A stretch of DNA of 64,000 nt from Rhizobacter sp. SG703 (GCF_012275445.1 NZ_JAAZQK010000002.1:310001-374000), one strand, 5' to 3'. Shown: positions 1-9,823, counted from the first letter of the stretch. Program-made: numbers and translations. Notes: generated by a model not told the origin, from the sequence alone.

Positions 1-3000
1 TCGCGCCGGGTGCGCTGCGCGGCTGCGCGGTCGGCGTCCAGTACGCGCCGGTCGCGCGGTCCTGCAGGTACAGGATCTCGGACGACGGATCGACGAGCGC
101 ATCGTTCGACCACGGCGTCAGCTGGTTCTCGCGCGCATTGATGCGCCAGGTGAAGGCCGAACCGCTCTCAGACACCAGCGTGCCGATCTGCGGGCTCGCC
201 ATCACGTTGACCCAGGGCGCCGGCGTGGTGCGGCCCGGCGGCAGCACGATGCGGTACTCCTTGCCGTCGGGCGTGAAGCCGCCGGTGCCGTTGAAGAACT
301 GCAGCTCCGCGGTGGCGGTCGGCTCGGACGGCGCACCGCCCTGCGCCAACGGCGCGCGCAGCGGCATCGTCTGCGGCAGCGGCGGCACCTCGCGCGGCGC
401 GCGCCGGCGCAGCTGGTCGCCCAGCAGGCCCTGGCCGCCGCGCAGCAGCACGCGGCACAGCGTCATCAGCAGGCGGCGCTCGTCGTCGGGCAGGCGGTCG
501 CCGCGCAGCACGTAGATGCGGCCGCCGGCGGCCGGCGCGTCCGGGCCGGCGCCGGCCTGGCGCACCATGTTCTCGATCGCATGCTGCATGTCGTCGGAGT
601 ACGAGGTGGCGCGGTCGTTCAGCACCACGATGTCGACCTCGAACGACCGCGCCTTCCAGAAGTGGTGGCCGCGCACCATCTGCTGCACCAGCGGCAGGTC
701 GTCGTTCGAATCGATGGTGACGAGCAGGATCGGCCGGTCGCCCGAGATGCCGTAGCGCCACAGCGCCCGCTGCGACAGCTGGTTGCCGCGCATGAACTCG
801 GTGCCGGGGCGGAACGTGGTGTCGGAGAACATCAGGTAGGCCGACAGCGCCTGGAAGTGCGTCGCCTCCTCGCTGCCGACGCCCAGCTGGTGCAGCTTGG
901 CCTGCGCATACACCCACGAGCGCGAGATCTCGCGCTGCAGCGCGCTGAACGAGCCGAGCCGCTGCCAGGTGCGGCTCGCGCTCTCGCGGTCGGCGCCGAA
1001 GGCCAGCACGAACGCGACGCGGGCCGACTGGCCCGGCTTCAGCTCGAGGGTCTGGCGCAGGCACAGCACCGGGTCGAGCACCGCGCCGGTCGTCATCGCG
1101 AGGCCGCCCTGCTCGGTCATCGCGATCGGCTCGCGCTTGCTGCGACCGCGGCCGATCACCGTGCGGCGGTCGGTGTCGTACGACAGCGGCCCGGCCTGCG
1201 TGCCCTCGACCACCGCGCCGAGGATCGCGGTCGGTGCCGACTCGTGCGACGCGCGCGGGCGCCGCGTGGCCAGCAGCGCGCCGCGCGCCGCGTCGTACTC
1301 GGTGGTGATGAACAGGTTCGAGAAGGCCGGGTGCGCCATGTCGGCATTGCGCTGGTTCAGCACCACCTCGCCGAGCGCGCTGACCTCGACGCGGCGCACG
1401 CCATGGCCTTCGTTGGTCAGCTTCAGCGTGCGGATCTCGGCGTCTTCCTGCTGCGCGACCACCACCTCCAGGCTGCTGCGGATGCCGTGCTGGCGCAGGT
1501 CGAACTGCGCGCGTGCCTCGGCGAACTCGACCGACTGGTGATCCGGCTCGCTGAAGGTCGGCGCGAGCGTGGCCGACCACAGCACGCCCGAATCGGCATC
1601 GCGCAGGTAGATGAAGAGGCCGCAGTCGTCGAGCACGCGGTCTTCGCGCCAGCGCGTGATGTCGAGGTCGGCGCATTCGCTGTAGCCGGAGCCGCTGGCG
1701 GTCAGCGCGGTCGCGTAGCGTCCGTTCGACATCAGGTGCACCGCCGGGCGGCGCAGGTCGCTGGCCTGCACCCGGCGCACGCGCTGCGTCGAATGGCGGG
1801 CCAGCTTGTCGTGGCGCTCCGGCGCCGCGGTGCTGTCGCGCGCGATCACCACCGAACCGGCCACCTGCTCCTGCAGCAACAGGTCGAAGGCGTTCATCTC
1901 GGGCTCGCGGTGGAAGCGGTCGGCCAGGCTGTCCGGCGTCAGCAGCGCGGTCAGCGCGAGCAGGCTCATCGCCTGGTGGTGCGCCATGTGGCTCTTGACG
2001 ATCGCGCACTTCTCGTCCTCGCCGAGGCGCTCGGCGGTGAAGTCGATCGCCTCGTAGAAGCCGTGCGGCCCGAGCGCGCCGAGCCTGGCGAGCGCGGCGA
2101 AGTTCTGCCGCACCTCGGCCGGCGCGAACGGCGCGGCCAGCGCGGTCGCGTATGGCGCGACCACCAGCTGGCGGTCCATGCCGCGCTTCAGGCTCAGCGC
2201 CGGCGCGCCGGACGGCCCGTACTGGTAGGTCAGCTCGACGTCGCGCACGTTGAGGCCCGACTCGGAAATGCCCCAGGGCACGTTCTGCTCGCGGCCGTAG
2301 CGGATCTGCTCGGCGATCGCGTTGTGGCAGGTCTGGTGCAGCAGGCTGCCGGGCGGCGTCTTCATCACCAGCGCCGGCATCAGGTACTCGAACATCGAGC
2401 CCGACCACGAGATCAGCACCGGGCCGGCGGCCACCAGGCCCATGTGGCGGCCGAGCCGGAACCAGTGGTCGACCGGCACGTCGCCCTTGGCCGCGGCGAG
2501 GTAGCTGCCGAGCCGCGATTCGGACGCCAGCAGGTCGTAGCGTCCTTCGTCGAGCTGGTGCTCGGCGACGCGGTAGCCGATCGAGAACAGCTTGCGCCGC
2601 GCATCGAACAGGAAGCCGAACTGCATGCCGCGCCAAGCGGCCTCGGCCTGTGCCGCGCAGGCGTCCAGGTCGGCGAGCCAGGCTGCGGTGGCGATGCGCG
2701 CCTCGGCGCAGGCCTTCAGCGCGGCCGCCAGCGGCAGCGCGGCCGCTGCAACCTGGCCCGGCTGCTGCGCGGCGGCCTTCAGCGCCGATTCGACCTCGAT
2801 CAGGTGCACCGGCACGTCGCCGACGCAGGGCACCCGTGCGAGCAGCGGGCCGAGCGTACCGCCGAGCAGCTCCGGCGCCTGCTGCTGCAGCGTTCCGAAC
2901 GCGGCGTCGACCGCCCACGGGCAGTGGCGCTGCAGGTCGTCGAGGTGCGCCGCCAGCGCATGGCACAGCCGCTCGGCCTCGTCGACGACCGGCTTCAACG

Positions 3001-6000
3001 CACCGGCGCCCTGCGTGGCGCCGTCGGCGCTGCCGAACGCATAGGCCTCGAGCAGCTCCTTCAGGTGCCCTGCGAGCTGGGCCGCCCCGGCCAGCGCGCG
3101 GCCGGCGTCGGCCGGCGTGGCCGGGTCGGCCTGCAGCAGCTTGGTGCCCAGGTCGGCCACCGCCCGGTCGATCTCGGCCGGGCTGACGTTGCCGCGCGGC
3201 GCGCCCTTGTCGCCCCGCGGGCTGCCGGCGCGCAGGCTGCGCCATGCCGACTGCAGCTCCAGGAAGCTGTCGCGCGGCCCGGCCAGCCGCTCCGGTCCGA
3301 CCACCGGGCGTTCGCGCTCTTCTTGCAGCGCGCGCGCCACGACGACCAGGTGGGCCGCGAGGTTGCCGCTGTCGACCGACGACACGTAGCGCGGCTCCAG
3401 CGGCCGCAGGTACTGGGTCTCGTACCAGTTCAGCAGGTGGCCGTTGTAGGTCTCGAGCTTCGCCATGCTGCCGAGCGTGGCCTTCATGCGCGCGAGGAAA
3501 TCGCCGCCGGCCAGCCAGCCGAGGTCGCGCGCGCGCGTCAGCGCCAGCAGGTACAGCCCGATGTTGGTCGGCGAGGTGCGGTGCGCGACCACCTCTTCCG
3601 GCTCGAACTGCACGTTGTCCGGCGGCAGGTGGTTGTCGGCCGGGCCGACGTAGTCCTCGAAGAAGCGCCAGGTGCGGCGCGCGATGCGGCGGAATTCGCG
3701 CAGGTCCTGGTCGCCGGCGAGCCGGCCGGCCAGCAGCACCGGCGAGCTGATCGCGACCGCGATCACCGGCGCCAGCCACCACGCGGCGAGCAGCGGCGCG
3801 GCCGCGACGATCGCGTCGCGGTTGAACAGCAGGATCAACGCGCTGGACGCGATCAGCGGCAGCGTCGCGCTGCTGATGGCCCAGCTGAACTGCCGCAACT
3901 GCCCGCCCGCCGCCGCCTTGGCCTGCGCCGCGGTGCGCCATTCGAGCATCTTGCGTTGCGAGACGAAGGTGCGCCAGACCGCCCGCGCGATCGCGTCGGC
4001 CATCACGCAGGCGCTCTGCGCCAGCAGCACCAGCTCGATCAGCGCATGGCCGGCGACATGGCCGAGCTCGCGCGTCAGCTGGATCGGCCGGTTGCTGCGC
4101 ACGCCCTTCGGTACCGGCGCGAACAGCGCCGAGAACCAGCCGAGCAGCCCGGGCAGGCTGATCGACGCCAGCACCAGCGCGAGCCACGCGAGCGGCTGCG
4201 CGGCCGGGTCGATGAAGGCCACGATGACCAGCGCGAACGACGCGATCGGCAGCAGCGAGCGCCGCAGGTTGTCGAGCATCTTCCAGCGGTTCAGCGGCGA
4301 CAGCGGCTCGGCGCGCACGCCCAGCAGCCACGGCAGCAGTTGCCAGTCGCCGCGCACCCAGCGGTGCGCGCGGGCCGCGGCGACCTCGGAGTGCGACGGC
4401 GAATCCTCGAAGAACGCGACATCGCTGACCAGCGCGCAGCGCGCGAACGCGCTCTCGAACAGGTCGTGGCTGAGCAGCGCGTTCTCGGGCACCCGGCCCG
4501 ACAGCGCGGTGTGGAAGGCCTGCAGGTCGTACAGCCCCTTGCCGGTGTAGGTGGCTTCGCCGAAGGTGTCCTGGTAGGTGTCGGAGATCGCGGCCGCGTA
4601 CGGGTCGACGCCGGCGCCGCTGGAGAAGATCCAGCGGAACACCGAATGGTCCTCGGCCTGCGGCAGCAGGAACGAGATGCGCGGCTGGAACAGCGCGTAG
4701 CCGCGCTCGACGCGGCCGGTCTGCGGGTCGATCTGCGGCCGGTTCAGCGGATGGGCGGCGGTGCCGACCAGCCGGGCCACCGAACCGACCGGCATGCGCG
4801 TGTCGGCATCGAGCGTGATCACGTAGCGCACGCCGCGCGGCACGCGCTCGGCACTGCCGTCCTCGAACACGTACGAGGTGCCGGGTTCGCCGATCAGCAG
4901 GCGGTTGAATTCGTCGAGCTTGCCGCGCTTGCGCTCCCAGCCCATCCAGGCGCCTTCGTTCTCGTTCCAGCAGCGCGAGCGGTGGAACAGGTAGAAGCGG
5001 TCCTCGACGCGGCCGTCGGTGGCCATGCCGTTGGCGGTGCCGGCCTGCAGCGGGTAGCGCAGGTTCAGCAGCGCCACGGCCTCGCGCGCCTTCGCGAGCA
5101 ACGCGGCGTCGGTCTCGAGCGACTGGTCGGGCGCGTCGCGCCAGTCGGTCAGCAGCCCGAAGCGCAGCTGGTCGTCGCGGTTCGACAGGTAGTGGCGCTC
5201 CAGCTCGCCGACCTGGTGCTCGACCTGGTCGAGTTGGGTCAGCATCGTCGGCACCACCACCATCGTCTTGCACTGCGGCGGCAACCCGTGCGAGAACTCC
5301 AGGCGCGGCAACTGCGCCGGCCTGAACACCCGGCCGAGGATGCGGTTGATCAGCAGCACCGCGATCTCGGAGGCCGGCCAGACCGCCAGCAGGAAGATCA
5401 CGAAGGCCGGCAGCGACACGTGCTCTTCGCCGTAGCCGGCGCGGAAGGCCAGCGCGGTGAACGCGAAGGTCAGCGACAGCACCAGCGCGGCGTACAGCAC
5501 CAGGCGGGTGTGCGGCACCGCGTCTTCGATGCGGCGCAGCGGGTTCGGCGTCAGGCCGATGCTGCGCTCCAGCTCGGGCCGGCGGTCGGACAGCAGCCAG
5601 CGGCCGATGTCGGTGTCCTCGCCGTCCTGGCCGGCATCGCTGCCCGCCTCGGTGCCACGGGCGCGCCCGCGGCCGAAGCGGTCGACGACCAGCTCGGCGA
5701 GGTCGGGCTCCGGCAGCCCGCTGCGCAGGCTCAGCCGCTCCAGCTCCAGCCGGTACAAGGCCTTCGAATGCGGGTCCATGCGCGCGTAGACGCTGTTGCG
5801 CTGCAGTGCGCGGTCGACCAGCGAGGTCTTCGCGAAGATGTCGACCCAGTCGCTCAGCTCGATCGCCTTCACGCTGCGGAAGATGTTGCGCACCCGCACG
5901 TCGAGCATCGTGCGCACGACCAGGTCATCTTCGATCGCGCCGGCCTGGTGGACGATGCCGACGCCTTCGGCATGCGCGCCGCCGGCGATGCTGGCCGGAT

Positions 6001-6703
6001 CGTCGTAGCGGCGGCGCTGCGCCAGCTGGCCGAGGTAGGCCTGGCGGAACACCGGCGACGCGTTCTTCAGGTCAGGCACCGCGGACGCGGCCTTCTGCGT
6101 CGGCCCGCGCGACGACGAGGCCAGCGCCGCATCGGCCACCAGGTCGGCCGCATGCGCGCCACGGTGGATCTCGAGGATCTGCTCGGCACAGGCCCGCAGC
6201 TGGCGGATCAGCAGGAAGTTCAGGATCGGCGCGAGCAGCGCCAGCTCGCGCAGCATCAGCGGGTGCACCTTCTGGTACTCGACCAGCACGTGCACCAGCT
6301 CGTCGGCTTCGAAGTCGAAATCGCAGGCCTCGAGGTAGAAGTGCGAGAACAACTCGATGCGCGCGCGCGACGGGTGGCCGCCGGTCTGGTAGGCCGGCAG
6401 GCCGCGCACCGCCTTGTCGGGCAGTTGCTGGCTCAGCGCGGTCTGGATGCGCTCGATGACATAGAAGTTGTCGACCAGCCACTGCGCCGCCTGCGACAGC
6501 GAGCGCTGTTCGTCGGTGAAGGTCTCGATCTGCCGCACGCAGGCGCGCAATTCCTCGATCGCGCGCGTCAGCTCGCTCTTGAAGCGGGCACGGCGCACCG
6601 AGCGCGAAGGCGCATCCCAGCGCGAGAACGCGCCGGCGAACTCCTCGATCGCCGCAGGCAGCGCGAAATCGAATCCCTCGTAGACCGTGATCGAGGGATT
6701 CAT
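1..6703 (-). CDS. ndvB: Cyclic beta-1,2-glucan synthase (NdvB/ChvB type), C-terminus cut by window edge
   Basis: About 2,234 codons lie in the window and the frame is still open at base 1, so the 3' end is missing; family members are about 2,800 residues. The protein makes and cyclises periplasmic beta-1,2-glucans from UDP-glucose in the inner membrane. Visible are an N-terminal cytoplasmic region, membrane segments near residues 400-460, 800-850 and 935-975, a glycosyltransferase core with a DAD motif at 632-634, a glucoamylase-like domain around 1250-1560 (contains WSGSMFEYLMP), and the start of a GH94 phosphorylase-like region from about 1650 (GSGYSECADLDITRW). The ATG at 6703 has a purine-rich GGGGGTGG upstream. 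A 40-codon membrane ORF ends 34 nt upstream on the same strand. Long open frames on both strands here are GC-driven shadows. Family confidence is high; substrate linkage is inferred. Confidence 0.93.
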   Translation of the reverse strand, partial: MNPSITVYEGFDFALPAAIEEFAGAFSRWDAPSRSVRRARFKSELTRAIEELRACVRQIETFTDEQRSLSQAAQWLVDNFYVIERIQTALSQQLPDKAVRGLPAYQTGGHPSRARIELFSHFYLEACDFDFEADELVHVLVEYQKVHPLMLRELALLAPILNFLLIRQLRACAEQILEIHRGAHAADLVADAALASSSRGPTQKAASAVPDLKNASPVFRQAYLGQLAQRRRYDDPASIAGGAHAEGVGIVHQAGAIEDDLVVRTMLDVRVRNIFRSVKAIELSDWVDIFAKTSLVDRALQRNSVYARMDPHSKALYRLELERLSLRSGLPEPDLAELVVDRFGRGRARGTEAGSDAGQDGEDTDIGRWLLSDRRPELERSIGLTPNPLRRIEDAVPHTRLVLYAALVLSLTFAFTALAFRAGYGEEHVSLPAFVIFLLAVWPASEIAVLLINRILGRVFRPAQLPRLEFSHGLPPQCKTMVVVPTMLTQLDQVEHQVGELERHYLSNRDDQLRFGLLTDWRDAPDQSLETDAALLAKAREAVALLNLRYPLQAGTANGMATDGRVEDRFYLFHRSRCWNENEGAWMGWERKRGKLDEFNRLLIGEPGTSYVFEDGSAERVPRGVRYVITLDADTRMPVGSVARLVGTAAHPLNRPQIDPQTGRVERGYALFQPRISFLLPQAEDHSVFRWIFSSGAGVDPYAAAISDTYQDTFGEATYTGKGLYDLQAFHTALSGRVPENALLSHDLFESAFARCALVSDVAFFEDSPSHSEVAAARAHRWVRGDWQLLPWLLGVRAEPLSPLNRWKMLDNLRRSLLPIASFALVIVAFIDPAAQPLAWLALVLASISLPGLLGWFSALFAPVPKGVRSNRPIQLTRELGHVAGHALIELVLLAQSACVMADAIARAVWRTFVSQRKMLEWRTAAQAKAAAGGQLRQFSWAISSATLPLIASSALILLFNRDAIVAAAPLLAAWWLAPVIAVAISSPVLLAGRLAGDQDLREFRRIARRTWRFFEDYVGPADNHLPPDNVQFEPEEVVAHRTSPTNIGLYLLALTRARDLGWLAGGDFLARMKATLGSMAKLETYNGHLLNWYETQYLRPLEPRYVSSVDSGNLAAHLVVVARALQEERERPVVGPERLAGPRDSFLELQSAWRSLRAGSPRGDKGAPRGNVSPAEIDRAVADLGTKLLQADPATPADAGRALAGAAQLAGHLKELLEAYAFGSADGATQGAGALKPVVDEAERLCHALAAHLDDLQRHCPWAVDAAFGTLQQQAPELLGGTLGPLLARVPCVGDVPVHLIEVESALKAAAQQPGQVAAAALPLAAALKACAEARIATAAWLADLDACAAQAEAAWRGMQFGFLFDARRKLFSIGYRVAEHQLDEGRYDLLASESRLGSYLAAAKGDVPVDHWFRLGRHMGLVAAGPVLISWSGSMFEYLMPALVMKTPPGSLLHQTCHNAIAEQIRYGREQNVPWGISESGLNVRDVELTYQYGPSGAPALSLKRGMDRQLVVAPYATALAAPFAPAEVRQNFAALARLGALGPHGFYEAIDFTAERLGEDEKCAIVKSHMAHHQAMSLLALTALLTPDSLADRFHREPEMNAFDLLLQEQVAGSVVIARDSTAAPERHDKLARHSTQRVRRVQASDLRRPAVHLMSNGRYATALTASGSGYSECADLDITRWREDRVLDDCGLFIYLRDADSGVLWSATLAPTFSEPDHQSVEFAEARAQFDLRQHGIRSSLEVVVAQQEDAEIRTLKLTNEGHGVRRVEVSALGEVVLNQRNADMAHPAFSNLFITTEYDAARGALLATRRPRASHESAPTAILGAVVEGTQAGPLSYDTDRRTVIGRGRSKREPIAMTEQGGLAMTTGAVLDPVLCLRQTLELKPGQSARVAFVLAFGADRESASRTWQRLGSFSALQREISRSWVYAQAKLHQLGVGSEEATHFQALSAYLMFSDTTFRPGTEFMRGNQLSQRALWRYGISGDRPILLVTIDSNDDLPLVQQMVRGHHFWKARSFEVDIVVLNDRATSYSDDMQHAIENMVRQAGAGPDAPAAGGRIYVLRGDRLPDDERRLLMTLCRVLLRGGQGLLGDQLRRRAPREVPPLPQTMPLRAPLAQGGAPSEPTATAELQFFNGTGGFTPDGKEYRIVLPPGRTTPAPWVNVMASPQIGTLVSESGSAFTWRINARENQLTPWSNDALVDPSSEILYLQDRATGAYWTPTAQPRSAPGA

Positions 6704-6737
6704 CGGCCCACCCCCGAAGGCGCCTCGCCGCGCACCG

Positions 6738-6860
6738 TCAATGTCGTTGCGACCACGAGAGGCTCGCGACCTGCGTCGACAGCCCGTCGCTGAACGACAT
6801 CATGACCATGCTGATCACCAGGAACGGCACACCCACAGCCCACATCAACAGTCTTTTCAT
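6738..6860 (-). CDS. Small membrane protein (40 aa) upstream of the glucan synthase
   Basis: A 40-codon ORF starts with MKRLLMWAVGVPFLVISMVM, which reads as a single hydrophobic transmembrane segment after two basic residues, and ends in a polar tail (SLSWSQRH). GGGAG lies about 7 nt before the ATG and the TGA is 34 nt before the glucan synthase start, so co-transcription is likely. I do not recognise a family. It could be a small accessory subunit or membrane tether, or an unselected leader ORF. The good ribosome-binding site and hydrophobic profile argue for translation. Confidence 0.5.
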   Translation of the reverse strand: MKRLLMWAVGVPFLVISMVMMSFSDGLSTQVASLSWSQRH

Positions 6861-7242
6861 TCGCCACTCCCGTCGGCAATTCGTGAATCCGGAGCACCCT
6901 TGAATCCGGACAACTGGAGGACGAGTCTAGGGAGTGCCCCCCGCCGACACAGCCGGACGACAGGGCCTTCGTCTGTCGGTGCTGTCCTACGCCGCCGGCC
7001 TTGGCGACGCTGTAGGCTGGCTCCTACACGCGCTCCCGCGCTCTTCCGTCAGCACCGGCGTTGCCCGATTCATACAATCAGGCGCATGTCTGTCGGCATC
7101 CTCGCGGCCCTTCACGTCACGTTTCCGGCGGAAATGGCAAGATCCATGACCTTTGCAGACAGTGTTGTCGCGTGGACTGCCGTGAACTCCAGTCCTCGTT
7201 GCGCGTGCCTCGCCTGTTGAAGAAAAATCCAGAAGTCGGGAC
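6861..7242. other. Divergent intergenic region with a TGTAGG/CCTACA dyad
   Basis: These 382 bases separate the leftward glucan synthase genes from the rightward receiver-only regulator and hold no convincing long gene. GAATCCGGA occurs twice near 6886-6911. A dyad TGTAGG-N6-CCTACA lies at 7011-7028, and TGTCCTAC occurs just upstream at 6983-6990. A -10-like TACAAT is at 7073-7078. An ATG at 7086 opens a 44-codon frame with no Shine-Dalgarno, not called as a gene. Regulation of both flanking units from here is inferred. Confidence 0.5.
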
Positions 7243-7644
7243 ATGCTGAAAACCTACATCGTCGAAGACAGCCCGGTGATCCGCGAGAACCTGATCGCGG
7301 CGCTCGAGGAGCTGGTGGCCGTCGAAGTCGTCGGCACCGCCGACAACGAGGCCGCCGCGCTGTACTGGCTGAAGCAGCCGCGCAACGGCTGCGACCTGGT
7401 GATCGTCGACATTTTCCTGAAGAGCGGATCGGGCCTCGGCGTGCTGTCGGCCAGTGCCGACCTGCCGGACGCGACCAAGCTGGTCGTGCTCAGCAACTAC
7501 GCGACACCGGACATGCGGCGCAAATGCCTGGAGCTCGGCGCGGACAAGGTGTTCGACAAGTCGAACGAGATCGATGCGCTGATCGGTTACTGCCAGCGAC
7601 TGGCCTCGGGCGAGGCCGCCAATTCGAGTTCGGGAAGCCTGTAG
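7243..7644 (+). CDS. Receiver-only response regulator
   Basis: A 133-residue protein consisting only of a CheY-like receiver domain. The acidic pocket is E8/D9 (YIVEDSPVIRENL), the predicted phospho-acceptor is D56 (DLVIVDIFLKSGSG), the switch Ser is in VVLSNYA and the conserved Lys is in DKVFDK. There is no DNA-binding or enzymatic output domain; the C-terminus is a short Ser/Gly tail. Such proteins act by protein-protein contact or as phosphate sinks. It converges on the NarL-type regulator and lies near the histidine kinase at 8444, so membership of the same signalling system is a reasonable inference. Only a weak GGGA precedes the ATG. Confidence 0.85.
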   Translation: MLKTYIVEDSPVIRENLIAALEELVAVEVVGTADNEAAALYWLKQPRNGCDLVIVDIFLKSGSGLGVLSASADLPDATKLVVLSNYATPDMRRKCLELGADKVFDKSNEIDALIGYCQRLASGEAANSSSGSL

Positions 7645-7751
7645 CGCGCGCTTCATGTGAAGCAGCGCGGGCAGCGGCAGGAGGCGGATGGGCCCCGCGC
7701 GGCCCTCCCGGGCGGCGCAAGGCCGGATGCGCCGGCCCGTTGGCGAACGAG

Positions 7752-8384
7752 CTACTGGATCAGGCCGTTCTTCAGCGCGTAGTAGGTCAGATCGCTGTTC
7801 GACTCGAGCTTCATCTTCTCCATCACGCGGGTGCGGTAGGTGCTGACGGTCTTGACGCTCAGCGACAGGCTGTCGGCCATGTGGCCGATGGTCTCGCCCT
7901 TGGACAGGCGCAGGAAGACCTGGAACTCGCGCTCGGAAAGCTGCTCATGCAACGGACGGTTCGCATTGCCGCCGAGGTTGTTGGCCAGCAGCTCGGCGAC
8001 GGCCGGGGTGATGTACTTGCGGCCGCGGGCGACCGTGCGGATCGCGGTGACGATCTCCTCGGGATCGCACTCCTTGTTCAGGTAACCGCTCGCGCCCTGG
8101 CGCAGCAAGGTGGTGGCGTAGTGCTCTTCAGGGAAACCGCTGAGGATGAGGATGGGCAGGTCGGGCTCGCGGGCGCGGATCGCGGCCAGCGCGTCGACGC
8201 CGCTTTGCTGCGGCATCGACAGGTCCATGACCAGCACGTCGATCTGTTCCTTGCGCACGATGTCAAGGGCTTCGCGGCCGTTGGAGGCTTCGGCGACGAC
8301 CTGCAGATCGACTTGCTCCGCGAGATACTGGCGCAGACCGGCGCGCACGAGCGCGTGGTCGTCAACGATGGCAATCTTGATCAT
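7752..8384 (-). CDS. NarL/FixJ-family response regulator
   Basis: A 210-residue two-domain regulator. Residues 1-120 form a receiver with D8/D9 and phospho-acceptor D54 (LVMDLSMPQQSG). Residues about 146-205 form a LuxR-type helix-turn-helix (LSEREFQVFLRLSKGETIG...VKTVSTYRTRVMEKM). I use the internal ATG of MIKIAIVDDH at 8384 rather than an upstream ATG that adds ten unconserved residues. It is divergent from the histidine kinase, 59 bp away, which makes the two a probable cognate pair. The targets are unknown; the neighbouring envelope-stress genes are candidates by position only. Confidence 0.92.
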   Translation of the reverse strand: MIKIAIVDDHALVRAGLRQYLAEQVDLQVVAEASNGREALDIVRKEQIDVLVMDLSMPQQSGVDALAAIRAREPDLPILILSGFPEEHYATTLLRQGASGYLNKECDPEEIVTAIRTVARGRKYITPAVAELLANNLGGNANRPLHEQLSEREFQVFLRLSKGETIGHMADSLSLSVKTVSTYRTRVMEKMKLESNSDLTYYALKNGLIQ

Positions 8385-8443
8385 GAGCGACTGTCCCCTG
8401 TGGTTGGACTCCAATCGATTCTAGAGGCACACAGAAAAATCGC

Positions 8444-9787
8444 ATGAAGAACTTCTTTCACCGATTCAAGCGCAGTGCCTTCACGTTCCCGCTCGCGGTG
8501 GTGACCGCGCTGACGCTGATGGGCATCAGCGAGACCGCGTACCGCACCTCGGTGGAAGCGCTCGACCGGCTGGGCGAAATGGGCGTCGCCCGCACCAACA
8601 ACATGGTGCTGCTGCGCCAGGTGCTCGATGCCGAGAACGGCCAGCGCGGCTACCTGATCACCGGCCGCCCCGAGTACCTGAAGCCCTACCGTTCGTCGAT
8701 GGCGAACATCGGCGAGACGCTGCGCACGCTCGGCGAGTACTACGCGCACGAGCCCGACCGCGTCGCCGACTTCACCGTGCTCGCGACGCTGGTCAGCCGC
8801 AAGGTCTCCGAGATGGACACCACGGTGCAGCTGCGCGCCGACGGGCGCGACGAGGCCTGGCGCGCGGTCATCGAGACCGACATCGGCCGCGAGCAGATGG
8901 AGAGCATCCGGCTCGCGTCCGAGCGGCTGGTGGCGCGCGAATCGACGCTGATCGCGGCGCGCCGCGACGAGGTCTACCAGACGCTGCTGCTGAGCCGGCT
9001 CGGCGTCAGCACGATGACGGCGCTCAGCGTGCTGGCCTTCTTCATGTACCTGCGCCAGTCGAACACGCTCGAGAAGGAGCGGGTGCACAAGAAGGAGGCG
9101 CTGCAGGCCGAGCGCGACCTGCTGGAGGTGCAGGTGACGGCGCGCACCGCGCAGCTGACCGAACTGGCGCAGCACCTGCAGACCGCCCGCGAGGACGAGC
9201 GCAGCCGGCTCGCGCGCGACCTGCACGACGAGCTCGGCGCGCTGCTCACCGCGGCCAAGCTCGACGTCGCGAGGCTCAAGTCGCGCATCACGATCCACAC
9301 GCCCGACATCACCGAGCGGCTGGTGCACCTGAACGACACGCTGAACGAAGGCATCGCGCTGAAGCGCCGCATCATCGAGGACCTGCGGCCGTCGTCGCTG
9401 AGCAACCTCGGGCTGCTGGCGGCGCTGGAGATCCTCGGCCGCGAGTTCGCCGAGCGTTCGGGCGTCAAGGTGGTCAGCGATCTCGCGCCGGTGTCGCTGA
9501 AGCCTTCGGGCGAGCTGACGGTGTACCGCCTGGTGCAGGAGGCGCTGACCAACGTCGCGAAGTACGCGCAGGCGCGCCAGGTGGTCATCACGCTGAAGGC
9601 GCGCGGCACGCTGGCCGAAGTCGACGTGCACGACAACGGCGCCGGCTTCGACACGCAGATCGCGCGGCCGTCGAGCCACGGGCTGCTGGGCATGCGCTAC
9701 CGCGTCGAGGCCGAAGGCGGCCGCATGGCCATCCAGTCGACGCCCGGCGCCGGCACGCGCATCCAGGCGACGCTGCCGCAGCTCTGA
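8444..9787 (+). CDS. CHASE3-domain sensor histidine kinase (HisKA_3, NarX/DegS type)
   Basis: A 447-residue membrane sensor kinase. A first membrane segment lies at about 12-30, then a periplasmic CHASE3-like domain around 40-175 with the typical [14 protein letters not shown] signature, a second membrane helix at about 183-203, and a coiled-coil linker to about 245. The dimerisation/phospho-acceptor region is HisKA_3 type with H261 in [17 protein letters not shown]. The ATPase domain follows ([34 protein letters not shown]). CHASE3 senses an unknown extracellular stimulus. The kinase family pairs with NarL-type regulators, matching the divergent gene at 7752-8384. A palindromic element begins 9 nt after the stop. 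Confidence 0.93.
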   Translation: MKNFFHRFKRSAFTFPLAVVTALTLMGISETAYRTSVEALDRLGEMGVARTNNMVLLRQVLDAENGQRGYLITGRPEYLKPYRSSMANIGETLRTLGEYYAHEPDRVADFTVLATLVSRKVSEMDTTVQLRADGRDEAWRAVIETDIGREQMESIRLASERLVARESTLIAARRDEVYQTLLLSRLGVSTMTALSVLAFFMYLRQSNTLEKERVHKKEALQAERDLLEVQVTARTAQLTELAQHLQTAREDERSRLARDLHDELGALLTAAKLDVARLKSRITIHTPDITERLVHLNDTLNEGIALKRRIIEDLRPSSLSNLGLLAALEILGREFAERSGVKVVSDLAPVSLKPSGELTVYRLVQEALTNVAKYAQARQVVITLKARGTLAEVDVHDNGAGFDTQIARPSSHGLLGMRYRVEAEGGRMAIQSTPGAGTRIQATLPQL

Positions 9788-9796
9788 GGATGACGG

Positions 9797-9823
9797 CCCC
9801 TCGGTCGACGGGTACGTCGACCG
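9797..9823 (+). repeat. 3'-end palindrome, copy 1
   Basis: CCCCT is followed by a 9-bp perfect stem CGGTCGACG / CGTCGACCG with a GGTA loop, starting 9 nt after the histidine kinase stop. The same element, in the same orientation relative to its gene and at the same distance from the stop, occurs at 22004-22030. The two copies differ at only two positions, which pair with each other (G-C here, A-T there). There is no U-tract, so it is not a standard intrinsic terminator. Confidence 0.7.

Noticed and set aside
168-5273. A 1,701-codon minus-strand frame inside the glucan synthase
   Set aside because: It is Arg/Ala/Gly/Pro-rich without motifs; the true reading frame is a different minus-strand frame that runs off the left edge.
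581-6793. A 2,070-codon open frame on the plus strand opposite the glucan synthase
   Set aside because: Its translation is His/Gln/Arg/Val-rich with no domain, and the opposite frame is an intact glucan synthase; it is an antisense shadow from GC-rich third positions.
7086-7220. A 44-codon frame after a TACAAT box, possibly leaderless
   Set aside because: No Shine-Dalgarno, no recognisable or hydrophobic pattern, and only position relative to the -10 box supports it.
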